Shown here one piece after another: positions 24,943 through 34,117 of a stretch of 64,000 nt of DNA. The stretch spans positions 1 through 64,000 of the forward strand of contig CANQRW010000005.1 of assembly GCA_947626365.1 (NCBI GenBank). The letters are read 5' to 3'. A program made the translations under genes and the position numbers. Source of the DNA: an uncultured Lachnospiraceae bacterium (GTDB lineage Bacteria > Bacillota > Clostridia > Lachnospirales > Lachnospiraceae). The first letter of the stretch is position 1. The number at the start of each line of letters is the position of its first letter. The notes beneath the pieces were generated by a model. That model saw nothing but the letters and a program-made list of their open reading frames with translations. It did not search any database and was not told where the DNA came from.

Positions 24943-26382
24943 ATGAAAAAACAATCTTTTACCAATAGTCAGATTATCAACGGAGTTGCTCTCGGATTTT
25001 CCATTGCCTTTTTCCTGGCTGCCGCCGCTGCTGCGGTCTACGCCAGAGAATGGCGGCACACACTGATCGACTGGCAGCATCTTATGACGGCCCCCTGTCC
25101 CCTGATCACCGACTACATCGCCCTGGGCGGCCTGTCCAGCGCCTTCCTAAACGCGGGAGCCTGCGGACTGAGCTGCGCCCTTTTCATGATCTTTTTGAAA
25201 GGGGAATCCCGGGCCAACACTCTGGCCGGGTATTTCCTGGTGGTAGGCCACTGCTTCTACGGCCTGAACTTTCTCAATATGTGGCCCTGCTTTCTGGCGC
25301 CGTTTCTTTACCTGCGCCTCAAAAAGCTGAGCTTTAAGAAGAACCTGCACATCTGCATGTTTGCCACCGCTTTCAGCCCTTTCATCAGCGAATTTTTATT
25401 CCGCTATTTACATAACGACGCCTTCATCTATGGCCAGCCTTATGTCCGCCCCATAGGCGTGGTGCTGGCCGTCCTTTTCAGCCTGATGATCGGTTTTCTG
25501 GTACCCGCCCTTCTGCCCGGCTCCAGCACCTGGCACAAGGGCTACAACCTGTACAACGGCGGACTGGCCTTCGGCCTGTTCGGATTCTTTCTGTACAGCC
25601 TCATGTATTCCACCATGGGCGTGGAGCCGCCGGAGCGCATCAGCCGCCTTAATCTGGCCTATCACATGTCCGGCCTGTCCTATGAGGAATTTGCCACGGT
25701 ATTTTACATCATCGTCTTTCTGACCTGCCTAATCTGCGGCTATGTGCTCAACGGCCGCAGCTTCAAGGGCTATGGGGATCTGACCAAAGATACGGGCCTG
25801 GCCAGCGATTTCGCGGAAAAATACACTATGCCCGTCTGCCTGATCAACATGGGCGTCCATGGACTCCTGATCCTTCTCTATATGAATATTCATATTCTGT
25901 TATTTGAGGGCGCCGGCTTCACCGGGCCTACCATCGGCGTCATCCTGGCGGCCATGACCTTCACCGCCATGGGGCAGCATCCTAAAAACGTGTGGCCCAT
26001 TCTTCTGGGGTATCAGGTGCTGTTCTTCACCGTCATGCTCCTGTGCAAAATCGACGGCAGGGATATTCACTGGACCCTGGCCTCCCAGGGCTTCATCAAC
26101 AGCGCCGCCTTCGCCACCGGACTCTGCCCCATCGCGGGCCGCTACGGCGTTCGGGCCGGCATTCTGGCCGGGGCCATGTGCGCCGCCCTCTGCAGCACCA
26201 CCAGCGCTGTCCACGGCGGCCTGGTCCTCTACAACGGCGGATTTACCACAGGCATCACCGCCATGCTCCTTCTGCCGATTCTGGAGCATTACACCGCCAA
26301 AGCCAGAGACGAGATGTCCTCCGCCTCCGGTTTCCAGAGTCTGATCTCCCTGGTGGGGAATATCACTCCGAAATACAAATAA
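24943..26382 (+). CDS. DUF1576 polytopic membrane protein
   Basis: A 479-residue integral membrane protein, read from the ATG at 24943 with AGGAG about 9 bases before; an upstream in-frame ATG (24859) would sit at the transcript start. At least ten hydrophobic segments alternate with short loops. Recognisable words of the DUF1576 family include LGGLSSAFLNAGACGLSCAL, YNGGLAFGLFGFFLYSLMYS and, as a second related half, VLYNGGFTTGITAMLLLPIL, pointing to an internal duplication with conserved LxNAG/YNGG motifs. The function is unknown; a transporter role is plausible. Its last codons and stop (AAA TAC AAA TAA) lie inside a 44-bp hairpin repeat. Confidence 0.8.
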   Translation: MKKQSFTNSQIINGVALGFSIAFFLAAAAAAVYAREWRHTLIDWQHLMTAPCPLITDYIALGGLSSAFLNAGACGLSCALFMIFLKGESRANTLAGYFLVVGHCFYGLNFLNMWPCFLAPFLYLRLKKLSFKKNLHICMFATAFSPFISEFLFRYLHNDAFIYGQPYVRPIGVVLAVLFSLMIGFLVPALLPGSSTWHKGYNLYNGGLAFGLFGFFLYSLMYSTMGVEPPERISRLNLAYHMSGLSYEEFATVFYIIVFLTCLICGYVLNGRSFKGYGDLTKDTGLASDFAEKYTMPVCLINMGVHGLLILLYMNIHILLFEGAGFTGPTIGVILAAMTFTAMGQHPKNVWPILLGYQVLFFTVMLLCKIDGRDIHWTLASQGFINSAAFATGLCPIAGRYGVRAGILAGAMCAALCSTTSAVHGGLVLYNGGFTTGITAMLLLPILEHYTAKARDEMSSASGFQSLISLVGNITPKYK

Positions 26383-26415
26383 AGCGTCACTGGCGCTTTG
26401 TTTGCATACTGACGT
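26372..26415. repeat. Single 44-bp hairpin repeat overlapping a gene end
   Basis: One unit of the same family as 5338-5471: AATACAA, stem AAAGCG/CGCTTT, loop TCACTGG, tail GCATACTGACGT. It overlaps the last ten bases of the DUF1576 gene and supplies its stop codon. Confidence 0.88.
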
Positions 26416-26420
26416 AATCG

Positions 26421-26471
26421 AAAGCGGAACAGGTTTCTACCTGAATGGAATGCCTGTCCCGCTTTTCTTTT
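26421..26471 (+). terminator. Intrinsic terminator between convergent genes
   Basis: AAAGCGGAACAGG (26421-26433) pairs with CCTGTCCCGCTTT (26453-26465) with one G-U, followed by TCTTTTT. It ends the DUF1576 transcript; the convergent DUF853 gene stops at 26482 and can use the same hairpin on the other strand, though with a weaker T-run. Confidence 0.8.
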
Positions 26472-26481
26472 TCCAACAGGA

Positions 26482-28212
26482 TTACCTTCCAAACAGCGTC
26501 CCCAGGATCCCCCGGCCGATGCTGGCGCCCAGATTGCCGCCCAGCCTCTTTCCGAAGGTGCCTCCCATCTTCTTGCCAATCTCATTGCCAAACTCCCGTC
26601 CGATGGTCCCGGCCGCGGTTTTGGCCACGCTGGACACGGCGCTTTTGCGGGCCCGCTCAATGGCTGCCTGCTCCTTCGCCTCTTCCTTCGCTTTCCGTTC
26701 CGCTTCCTTCTCCGCCTCCCGGGCCGCTTTCTCCGCGGCTCTGGCTTCCTCTCTGGCCTGCCGCTCCGCTTCTTTGGCTGCTTCCTTCGCCTGTCTTTCA
26801 GCTTCCCTGGCTTCCTCTTTTGCCTGCTTTTCCGCCTCCTTGGCTTCCTGCTTCTTACGCTGCGCCTCGGTCTTTTCCTGCTCCGCCTTCTGTCTGGCTT
26901 CCTCCGCGGCCTGCTCCTCCTGCTTCATTTTCCTCTGGAAGAACTCGTAGGCGGAATCCCGGTCCACATAAGTTCCATACTTCAAAAACAGATTGTTGTT
27001 CTGAATCTCCGACTGCCGGTCCCCGTCGGCGATGGGGCCCATCTGGCTCTGAGGCGGCAGAATCTTCGCCACCTGAACCACAGAGGGCGAACCGTCCTCC
27101 TGAAGGAAGGAAACCAGCGCCTCGCCGGTTCCCAGCTGGGTCAGCATTTCTTTCGTGTCAAACTCTGGATTGACGCGGAAGGAATCGGCAGCCGCTTTCA
27201 CCGCCTTCTGGTCCGAAGGCGTGTAAGCGTGAAGGGCGTGCTGGATCTTATTGCCCAGCTGGCCCAGGACGCCGTCGGGGATATCCCTGGGGCTCTGGGT
27301 GATGAAATATACGCCTACGCCCTTGGAGCGGACCAGCTTCACCACCTGCTCGATCTTCTGGAGAAGCGCCTTCGGCGCGTCATTGAACAGCAGATGGGCC
27401 TCGTCAAAGAAAAATACCATCCTGGGCCGCTCGGCGTCCCCCACCTCCGGCAGGGTCTCGAACAGCTCCGAGAGCATCCACAGCATAAAGGTGGAATACA
27501 TCATGGGATTGTTGATCAGACTTTCGCTGTCCAGAATATTGATGATACCTTTCCCGTTATAGTCCGTTCGGAACCAGTCCCGGATATCCAAAGCCGGCTC
27601 TCCGAAAAACTGGTCGCCGCCCTGTTCCTCCAGCGCCACCAGATTTCTCAGGATACTGTTGATGCTCTGCCTGGGCATGTTGCCGTACTCCGCGCTGTAC
27701 TCCTTATTGTTCTCCGATACATAGTTCAGCATGGACCGAAGATCCTTGGTATCGATCAGAAGCAGGCCCTCGTCGTCGGCGATCTTGAACACGATGGACA
27801 GAATGTCTGTCTGGGCATCCGTCAGATCCATAAGCCGGGCCAGCAGGGTGGGACCCATCTCCGTGACCGTGGTCCGCAGCGGCAGCCCCTTCTCCCCGAA
27901 AATATCCCAGAAACAAGTGGGGTACGCATGATAACGGAAACCGGCTTCCGCCAGTCCGAATCCTTCAATCCGCTTCCGCATATCCTCCGAATCCGCGCCG
28001 GGACGGCACATACCGGCCAGGTCGCCTTTCACATCCGCCAGAAATACCGGGACTCCCCCGTCGCTGAAGGACTCCGCCAGAACCTTCAGGGTAATGGTCT
28101 TGCCGGTGCCGGTAGCGCCTGCTATGAGGCCGTGGCGGTTGGCCATCTTCGGCAGAATGCACAGCTTCTCGTCCCCGCTTATGCCTGCCCATATCTTCCC
28201 TTCATAAAACAT
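26482..28212 (-). CDS. DUF853-family HerA/FtsK-like ATPase with long charged tail
   Basis: A 576-residue P-loop ATPase of the YjgR/DUF853 group. The ATG at 28212 follows AGGAGGAG; an ATG ten codons earlier lacks a site. Walker A is GLIAGATGTGKTITLKVL, Walker B is RMVFFFDEAHLLF, and a sensor-like FITQSPRDIPDGVLGQLGN follows, as in HerA/VirB4-type motors. From about residue 430 the protein becomes a long Ala/Glu/Lys/Arg helix rich in KEAERQA-type heptads, then a Gly-rich end (GKRLGGNLGASIGRGILG). The biological role of this family is not settled. It is divergent from the deacetylase gene, with start codons 146 bases apart. Confidence 0.85.
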   Translation of the reverse strand: MFYEGKIWAGISGDEKLCILPKMANRHGLIAGATGTGKTITLKVLAESFSDGGVPVFLADVKGDLAGMCRPGADSEDMRKRIEGFGLAEAGFRYHAYPTCFWDIFGEKGLPLRTTVTEMGPTLLARLMDLTDAQTDILSIVFKIADDEGLLLIDTKDLRSMLNYVSENNKEYSAEYGNMPRQSINSILRNLVALEEQGGDQFFGEPALDIRDWFRTDYNGKGIINILDSESLINNPMMYSTFMLWMLSELFETLPEVGDAERPRMVFFFDEAHLLFNDAPKALLQKIEQVVKLVRSKGVGVYFITQSPRDIPDGVLGQLGNKIQHALHAYTPSDQKAVKAAADSFRVNPEFDTKEMLTQLGTGEALVSFLQEDGSPSVVQVAKILPPQSQMGPIADGDRQSEIQNNNLFLKYGTYVDRDSAYEFFQRKMKQEEQAAEEARQKAEQEKTEAQRKKQEAKEAEKQAKEEAREAERQAKEAAKEAERQAREEARAAEKAAREAEKEAERKAKEEAKEQAAIERARKSAVSSVAKTAAGTIGREFGNEIGKKMGGTFGKRLGGNLGASIGRGILGTLFGR

Positions 28213-28357
28213 GATTTTCTCCTCCTGAAACTGATTTTCCATCTATCATAAGTATACCAGAATGCCGTCAGGCCGCAAGCGGTTTCTTCGGAAAGATCAC
28301 CGCATTTCTCCGGAACCGGCAGCATATACTCCTACAAAAATGATTCCGGAAACAATC

Positions 28358-29233
28358 ATGAACCGAATCTCCCACATCATCCGCCGCTTAGGCGAACTGT
28401 TCTTCCTGGCAGTCTTCTGCTTCTGCCTGGGAGACCAGGCAGGCCGCCTGGCAGAGCGGTATCCTTTCTCAGAGCAGCCGTTTTTCTTTTCCCATGACGC
28501 CTCCGCCGGCTCCCCATCCGCTGATTCCGCCCTTCCGGCATCCGCAGACGGAAACTGGGGATTAAGCTTTCAGCAGGAAGGAAAACCTCCGGTAGCCAAC
28601 GCCACCGCCGATTACCTGAAGCAGTTCGACGCTTACTACGCCCGCCAGACCGACGAAAAGGTCCTCTATCTGACCTTCGACGCCGGATATGAGAACGGCA
28701 ACACGGAGGCGATCCTGGACGCCCTGAAGAAGCACCATGCCCCCGCCGCTTTCTTTGTGGTTGGGAATTATCTGCAGACCAGCCCGGAGCTGGTAAAACG
28801 AATGGTATCCGAGGGACATATCGTGGGAAACCACACCTTCCACCACCCGGATATGTCCTCCATCTCCGCAAAAGAAACATTTGAAAAAGAGCTGACCGAC
28901 CTGGAAGCACTCTATCAGCAGGTCACCGGCCAGCCCATGAAGAAATATTACCGTCCTCCCCAGGGAAAATACAGCGAGGCCAATCTGCAGATGGCGAAGG
29001 ACTTAGGCTATAAGACCTTCTTCTGGAGCCTGGCGTACGTAGACTGGTATCAGGACAAACAGCCTTCCCACGAGGAAGCCTTCCAAAAGCTGCTGGGACG
29101 GATCCATCCGGGAGCCGTAGTTCTTCTCCACAGCACCTCCAAGACCAACGGCGAGATCCTGGATGAGCTCCTCTCCAAATGGGAAGAAATGGGCTACCGC
29201 TTCGCGTCCCTGGATGAACTGGCGGGCACCTGA
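28358..29233 (+). CDS. Polysaccharide deacetylase, PdaA-like
   Basis: Family 4 carbohydrate esterase predicted to remove N-acetyl groups from peptidoglycan muramic acid; Bacillus PdaA thereby enables muramic-delta-lactam formation in the spore cortex. The start at 28358 gives a 291-residue protein with a signal anchor (LFFLAVFCFCLGDQAG); the upstream ATGs at 28262 and 28340 lack ribosome sites. Catalytic motifs are intact: LYLTFDAGYENGN (base Asp), GNHTFHHPDM (metal His residues), YYRPPQGKYSE and VVLLHSTSKTNGEIL (His). The FDAGY form with Ala-Gly-Tyr is characteristic of PdaA rather than chitooligosaccharide deacetylases. Confidence 0.88.
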   Translation: MNRISHIIRRLGELFFLAVFCFCLGDQAGRLAERYPFSEQPFFFSHDASAGSPSADSALPASADGNWGLSFQQEGKPPVANATADYLKQFDAYYARQTDEKVLYLTFDAGYENGNTEAILDALKKHHAPAAFFVVGNYLQTSPELVKRMVSEGHIVGNHTFHHPDMSSISAKETFEKELTDLEALYQQVTGQPMKKYYRPPQGKYSEANLQMAKDLGYKTFFWSLAYVDWYQDKQPSHEEAFQKLLGRIHPGAVVLLHSTSKTNGEILDELLSKWEEMGYRFASLDELAGT

Positions 29234-29266
29234 AAGCACTGTATACGGCTCAGACAAATCCTTTCT

Positions 29267-30970
29267 CTAAGCCTTTATCTGTCTCACCACGTCATCGATC
29301 TCCTCCCGGGAAAACTGCCCGGTAAGCTTGCTCCTGACCAGCCCGCAGAGCACATCCCGGGCGTTGGCGAAACCGTCTCTCTCCGCGTTTTTGATAATCC
29401 GGCGGTACTGCAACACCACAGCCCTTTTCTGGGCCTCGCCCTGGGGATCCGCCTCTTCCATGGTCATGTGGGAGATTCCGTCCCGGTCAAGCCATGCCAG
29501 CTGCTCTTCGCAGTTCTTTTGAAACTCCGTGTAATCCGTCCGGCCGCTCCAGGCCCTCTGGGCCACCGCAAACAGCCGGGGAAACGCCATATATTCCAGA
29601 CGGCTCTTATTCTCAATCTGCTCTGCCCACAGAGTCGCCTCGCAGCCTGCGATGCTCTCTGTGGGAACCGTCCGTCCTCCCCGCAGCACCGGCTGGTCAA
29701 AAAACACCCTGCGCAGCGGCGTCAGCGCCGGAATATAGTCCAGATACAGATAGGGCGTAAAGGAGTAAATACATTTCCGGCCGTTTTCAAAAGCCTGTTC
29801 ACAGTAATTTTCTCCCTTTCCTTCCTCATCCCAGTACTGAACCACCGCCCGTTCGCTCAGATGCCCGGACTTAAGCGTCTCATTCCAGCAGACGCCGATT
29901 TTTCCCTTTTTCTCCAGATACGCCAGAAGTTCTTCCGTAAACCACCGCTGCAAGGCTTCCTCTCCGTCCAGGTACTCGCGGCGGATTCTCTCCTGACAGT
30001 GGGGGCATTTCCTCCACTCGCCTTTGGGCACCTCATCTCCGCCAATGTGAAAATAGGGCGAATCAAACAGCGGACACACTTCATCCAGCAGTTCCTTTAC
30101 AAAATTCATTACCGGATCTTTCCCGACACACAAAATCCTGTTGTAGATACCCGGCGCCGCCGGCGGTTCCACAGGTTCCCCGCTGCAGCTCAGCTCCGGA
30201 TAAGCCGCAAGCATGGCGCTCACATGTCCCGGAAGATCGATTTCCGGGATCACCTCCACGCCGCGGGCCGCCGCGTAATCCTGTATCTCACGGATCTGCT
30301 CCCACGTATAGTATCCGCCGTAGACCGTTCCGTCCGGTTCTTTCCGCCAGGAACCCACCGTGTTCAGCTTCGGAAAGCGGCGGCTTTCCACACGATATCC
30401 CTGGTCGTCGCTCAGGTGCCAGTGAAGACGATTCAGCTTCCGGAGAGCCCCCTGCTCAATCATGCTCTTCACAGTCTCCGTGTCGAAAAAGTGCCGGCTG
30501 CCGTCAAGAAGATACCCTCTGCTTGCGTACACAGGCCGATCCTCGATCTGTCCGCAGGAAAGCATGCCTCCCATCTCACATACGCGCCAGAACAGCGTCG
30601 TCAGCCCATGGGCAAGCTCCGACATCTTTCCTGCCGTAATCCCAATCCGGTCCCTTCCGATCACCATCCGATAACCGGATTCCGGCTCCTGAGATTCAAT
30701 CTCTGCTGTAATCAGCAGAATCTCCGGGATCTCACCTTTCTGCAGGCCATCGGCCTTCTGCACTCCGGATTCCGTTTTCTTGGACCTTCTCTTACCCGGT
30801 TCCATCTCTCCTGCCTCCACAAACCGAACCTTTTCATATCCGGGCAGTTTCCTCAGCCGCTCCTCAAACACGGCAAACATGGCCGCCGGTCCCTCAAACC
30901 ATATCCGGTTCTTCGGAAATCTGACCTTCTCCCCTGATCGTTTCTCAATTCCACGGACTGTCGGAATCAA
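29267..30970 (-). CDS. Glycoside hydrolase family 20 beta-N-acetylhexosaminidase
   Basis: Releases terminal GlcNAc or GalNAc from glycans by substrate-assisted catalysis. The 567-residue protein starts with TTG behind a GGGGGA and has no signal peptide, so it is likely cytoplasmic. A small N-terminal alpha/beta domain is followed by the TIM barrel: YASRGYLLDGSRHFFDT, LHWHLSDDQGYRVESRRFPK, EVIPEIDLPGHVSAMLAAYP and the catalytic Asp-Glu pair in FHIGGDEVPKGEWRKC. A Lys/Glu-rich insertion (around residues 58-80) lies in the N-terminal domain. It could supply GlcNAc for the NagA/ROK-kinase locus at 54.7-58.4 kb. Confidence 0.92.
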   Translation of the reverse strand: MIPTVRGIEKRSGEKVRFPKNRIWFEGPAAMFAVFEERLRKLPGYEKVRFVEAGEMEPGKRRSKKTESGVQKADGLQKGEIPEILLITAEIESQEPESGYRMVIGRDRIGITAGKMSELAHGLTTLFWRVCEMGGMLSCGQIEDRPVYASRGYLLDGSRHFFDTETVKSMIEQGALRKLNRLHWHLSDDQGYRVESRRFPKLNTVGSWRKEPDGTVYGGYYTWEQIREIQDYAAARGVEVIPEIDLPGHVSAMLAAYPELSCSGEPVEPPAAPGIYNRILCVGKDPVMNFVKELLDEVCPLFDSPYFHIGGDEVPKGEWRKCPHCQERIRREYLDGEEALQRWFTEELLAYLEKKGKIGVCWNETLKSGHLSERAVVQYWDEEGKGENYCEQAFENGRKCIYSFTPYLYLDYIPALTPLRRVFFDQPVLRGGRTVPTESIAGCEATLWAEQIENKSRLEYMAFPRLFAVAQRAWSGRTDYTEFQKNCEEQLAWLDRDGISHMTMEEADPQGEAQKRAVVLQYRRIIKNAERDGFANARDVLCGLVRSKLTGQFSREEIDDVVRQIKA

Positions 30971-31178
30971 TATCTCGTCCCCCTTTTATTTTTCTTTCAG
31001 AATCAGCCGCCCGTTTTACACAAAAACGGCAGCAAATATATCGGTCAATACTGGATTTCACCGTCTTTGCCGATATCCTCGCTCCGTCGGATATCAGAAA
31101 TCTGTGGAAGTGCATTTCTTCAATATTTTATATATTTCCTGTAATAGTCCTGCAACCACATTCCGCTCATTTTATCAA

Positions 31179-31224
31179 GTTAAGGGGGTATATTTTTCTT
31201 TTTTATCATTTTATCCCCCTTAAC
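31179..31224. repeat. Inverted repeat with AT-rich spacer
   Basis: GTTAAGGGGG (31179-31188) and CCCCCTTAAC (31215-31224) are perfect inverted copies around 26 AT-rich bases rich in T on this strand. It lies in the 329-base gap between dapL and the GH20 gene, which holds nothing else I can identify apart from the terminator at 31237-31276. Its role is unclear: hairpin, operator pair or a footprint of a small element. Confidence 0.6.
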
Positions 31225-31236
31225 TGGCGTAATTTG

Positions 31237-31276
31237 AATAAGGCCGTTGTCCGACACCGCAGACAACGACCTTATT
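31237..31276. terminator. Terminator downstream of dapL
   Basis: AATAAGGCCGTTGTC (31237-31251) pairs with GACAACGACCTTATT (31262-31276): 15 positions with one G-U. It lies 23 bases after the dapL stop. The T-run on the - strand is weak (TTATTCAAATT), so efficiency is uncertain. Confidence 0.7.
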
Positions 31277-31299
31277 TGGAAATATCGTAATATGGCTTT

Positions 31300-32520
31300 T
31301 CAGCTTCTCTTCAGCTTCTTGATCCGCCCGATGGCCTCCACCGTGTTTTCATAAGTTCCGAAGGCCGTCAGCCGGAAATATCCTTCGCCGCTGGGGCCGA
31401 AGCCGCTGCCGGGGGTTCCCACCACGTTGGCCTCGGTCAGCAGATAGTCGAAGAAATCCCAGGAGGTCATGCTTTCCGGCACTTTCAGCCAGATATAGGG
31501 CGCGTTGATACCGCCGTAAACCTCATAGCCGACCTCTTTCAGGCCGTCGTAAATGACCTTGGCGTTGCGCATATAATAAGCCACCTGCTCCTTCAGCTGG
31601 GCCTTGCCTTCTTCAGAATATACAGCCATGGCCGCCTTCTGGACGATATAGGGAGCTCCGTTGAACTTGGTCCCGTGCCTTCTGGCCCACAGGCTGTGTG
31701 CCATGACGCCGTTGCTCTTCAGATCCTTGGGAACTACGGTAAAGCCCAGGCGGACGCCGGTAAATCCGGCGTTCTTGGAGAAGGAGCGGAATTCGATGGC
31801 GCAGGTCCTGGCCCCGGGAATCTCATAGATGCTGTGAGGAACATCGTCCTCGGCGATATACGCCTCGTAAGCCGCGTCGTAGAGGATCACGGCTCCCACC
31901 TGATTGGCATAATCCACCCAGACCTTCAGCTGATCTCGGGTCAATGTGGTTCCGGTGGGGTTATTGGGAATGCACAGATAAATCAAATCCGGCGTCTCCT
32001 CCGGAAGCTGAGGCACAAAACCGTTCTCCGCCGTACAGGGCATATAGATCACATTGCTCCAGGTTCCTGTGGCCTCATCGTAATCGCCGGTCCTTCCGGC
32101 CATCACATTGGAATCCACATAAACCGGATAGACCGGATCGCAGACAGCGATTCTGCTGTCCGGCGCAAAGATTTCCTGGATATTGCCGCAGTCGCTCTTG
32201 GCTCCGTCAGAGACGAAGATCTCATCGGCCTCCACCTGACAGCCTTTAGCCTGATAATCCGCCGCCAGGGTATCGCGAAGAAACGCGTAGCCCAGATCCG
32301 GCGCGTAGCCGTGGAAGGTCTCCGCATGGCCCATCTCCTCCACTGCCTCATGCAGAGCCTTGATAATGGCGGGTGCCAGAGGCTGGGTCACATCGCCGAT
32401 TCCCAGACGGATAATCCGTTTGTCCGGATTCTCATCCTGGTAGGCCTTCACCTTCTTGGCAATGGTGGAGAACAGATAGCTCCCCGGCAATTTCAGATAA
32501 TTCTCGTTCAGTTGAAACAT
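31300..32520 (-). CDS. dapL: LL-diaminopimelate aminotransferase
   Basis: Converts tetrahydrodipicolinate directly to LL-diaminopimelate with glutamate, bypassing the acylated intermediates of the DapD/DapC/DapE route. At 406 residues it fits DapL. The N-terminus [20 protein letters not shown] and [20 protein letters not shown] are diagnostic for DapL within class I/II aminotransferases; [22 protein letters not shown] and the PLP lysine in [15 protein letters not shown] follow. dapF lies directly upstream on the same strand with a 135-base gap, so the pair gives meso-diaminopimelate for lysine and peptidoglycan. Confidence 0.96.
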   Translation of the reverse strand: MFQLNENYLKLPGSYLFSTIAKKVKAYQDENPDKRIIRLGIGDVTQPLAPAIIKALHEAVEEMGHAETFHGYAPDLGYAFLRDTLAADYQAKGCQVEADEIFVSDGAKSDCGNIQEIFAPDSRIAVCDPVYPVYVDSNVMAGRTGDYDEATGTWSNVIYMPCTAENGFVPQLPEETPDLIYLCIPNNPTGTTLTRDQLKVWVDYANQVGAVILYDAAYEAYIAEDDVPHSIYEIPGARTCAIEFRSFSKNAGFTGVRLGFTVVPKDLKSNGVMAHSLWARRHGTKFNGAPYIVQKAAMAVYSEEGKAQLKEQVAYYMRNAKVIYDGLKEVGYEVYGGINAPYIWLKVPESMTSWDFFDYLLTEANVVGTPGSGFGPSGEGYFRLTAFGTYENTVEAIGRIKKLKRS

Positions 32521-32655
32521 AGCACTACTCCCTCCGTTTTCCTGGTTCCGCCGCTGCGGAACTCTTTTTCTTTATCTATTTTTATACCTTTTATAGTTCT
32601 GTCCCGCAGACTTTCCGCCGGACATTTTTATACTTCAAGTTTCCCCTGAAAACTT

Positions 32656-33456
32656 CTATATCTCAATCTCCCCGCTGAAGACCTCCACGGCCGGACCGGT
32701 CATATAGGCATGACCGCTGTCTTTGTCCAGCGTGATCGTAAGGGTTCCGCCCCGAAGAGACACCTCAACCGTATGATCTGTGTATCCCATGAGAATGGAC
32801 GCTGCGGCGCTGGCCGTCGCTCCCGTTCCGCAGGCCAGGGTCTCGCCGCTTCCTCTCTCCCACACCCGCATGCGGATATGACCCCGGTCAATCACCTCCA
32901 CAAACTCCGAGTTGACCCGGTTGGGAAAACGGCTGTGATTCTCGTAAGACGGGCCGATTTTTTCCAGATCCAGGCTATCGATTCCTTCCCGAAAATACAC
33001 GGCGTGAGGATTGCCGGTGGAGATTCCCACAAACTCCTGCTCCATGCCATCCACTGTGATCTTCTCCGGAAGAGCCGAGGTCAGCTCCGGCCGTCCCATA
33101 TCCACCGTAGCCGCCGTCACCTTTCCGTCCTTTATTGTCAGATGCAGATATTTGATTCCACCCAGGGTTTCCACGGAAATCTTATCTTTCCTCACAATGC
33201 CGTGATCGTACACATATTTGCCCACACAGCGGATAGCGTTGCCGCACATCTCCCCTTCGGAACCATCGACATTGAACATGCGCATCCGGCAGTCCGCCGT
33301 ATCGGACGGGCAGATCAGGATCAGGCCGTCGGAGCCAATCCCGAAATGGCGGTCGCTGACCTTAACCGATACCGAGTGGGGATCCTCCACTGCCTCCTCA
33401 AAACAGTTTACGTACACGTAATCGTTTCCCGCGCCCTGCATTTTCGTGAATCTCAT
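32656..33456 (-). CDS. dapF: Diaminopimelate epimerase
   Basis: Interconverts LL- and meso-diaminopimelate by a two-base mechanism without cofactor. The 266-residue protein shows [12 protein letters not shown] at the N-terminus, the first catalytic Cys in [17 protein letters not shown], and the second in [26 protein letters not shown] marks the substrate-binding strand. It probably belongs with dapL immediately downstream; the ANTAR regulator gene ends 63 bases upstream, so read-through from glnA-ANTAR is possible. Confidence 0.97.
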   Translation of the reverse strand: MRFTKMQGAGNDYVYVNCFEEAVEDPHSVSVKVSDRHFGIGSDGLILICPSDTADCRMRMFNVDGSEGEMCGNAIRCVGKYVYDHGIVRKDKISVETLGGIKYLHLTIKDGKVTAATVDMGRPELTSALPEKITVDGMEQEFVGISTGNPHAVYFREGIDSLDLEKIGPSYENHSRFPNRVNSEFVEVIDRGHIRMRVWERGSGETLACGTGATASAAASILMGYTDHTVEVSLRGGTLTITLDKDSGHAYMTGPAVEVFSGEIEI

Positions 33457-33518
33457 AACCTTCCTCCCTCATTTCTCACTGTTGAACCAGACTGATGAGC
33501 TTCTATATTCATTTCCTG

Positions 33519-34070
33519 TTATTGAATCAGGCTGATGAGCTTCCGGGCGGTTTCCACCATGTTGGAGCCGCTGTCCATACTGCATTTCTGGATATACCGG
33601 TGCGCTTCGCTTTCCGTCATGCCGTTGCGCTCCATAAGAAGCTCCTTGGCCCTGGCAATGGTCTGAAGCTCCGCCTGGCTCCGGCCCGCCGGCTTTTGCC
33701 GCTGTATCTTCTTTCTCTGCGCATAGACGTCGCTCATATGTCCCAGAACATCTAAAAGCCTCTGTACGATCAAAGGCATGGGAAGCCACGTGATTCCCTC
33801 CGGCACTTCCCCTCCTACCTTGCTGGCCGATGCAATCAGAAGCATCTCAAACCCGGGAGACAGATTCTCCCGCACATCACTGTACAGCATATCGGCGAAC
33901 CGATATCCGCAGACGACGATTCCGCCGCTTAATCCGTCCAGACTGCTGATAGTCTGGGCTCCGGAGCTGCAGACAGCGACTACATTGAAACCGTTTCTCA
34001 CCAGAATATTCCTGATGTTTCTGGCATCTTCCGCTCTGGAAAACGCCACGATAATATTGGTCGTCGTCAC
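33519..34070 (-). CDS. ANTAR-domain RNA-binding antiterminator with pseudo-receiver
   Basis: ANTAR proteins bind paired RNA hairpins and prevent transcription termination, often in nitrogen metabolism. The 183-residue protein starts with GTG behind GGAGG. Residues 1-115 form a receiver-like alpha/beta fold, but the usual phosphoacceptor region reads GGIVVCGYRFADM without the expected Asp, so it is probably not phosphorylated in the classical way. Residues 125-183 are the ANTAR three-helix domain: ELQTIARAKELLMERNGMTE, then SEAHRYIQKCSMDSGSNMVE. It lies 47 bases downstream of glnA and likely shares its transcript, suggesting a nitrogen-control role. Confidence 0.88.
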   Translation of the reverse strand: MTTTNIIVAFSRAEDARNIRNILVRNGFNVVAVCSSGAQTISSLDGLSGGIVVCGYRFADMLYSDVRENLSPGFEMLLIASASKVGGEVPEGITWLPMPLIVQRLLDVLGHMSDVYAQRKKIQRQKPAGRSQAELQTIARAKELLMERNGMTESEAHRYIQKCSMDSGSNMVETARKLISLIQ

Positions 34071-34117
34071 ATTATCCCACCTCCAGATAACCTCGATTAA
34101 GAACTCAGACAGAATAT

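Noticed and set aside
28262-28357. N-terminal extension of the PdaA-like protein from upstream ATGs
   Set aside because: Neither the ATG at 28262 nor that at 28340 has a ribosome site, and the extra residues would bury the signal anchor behind a long basic segment.
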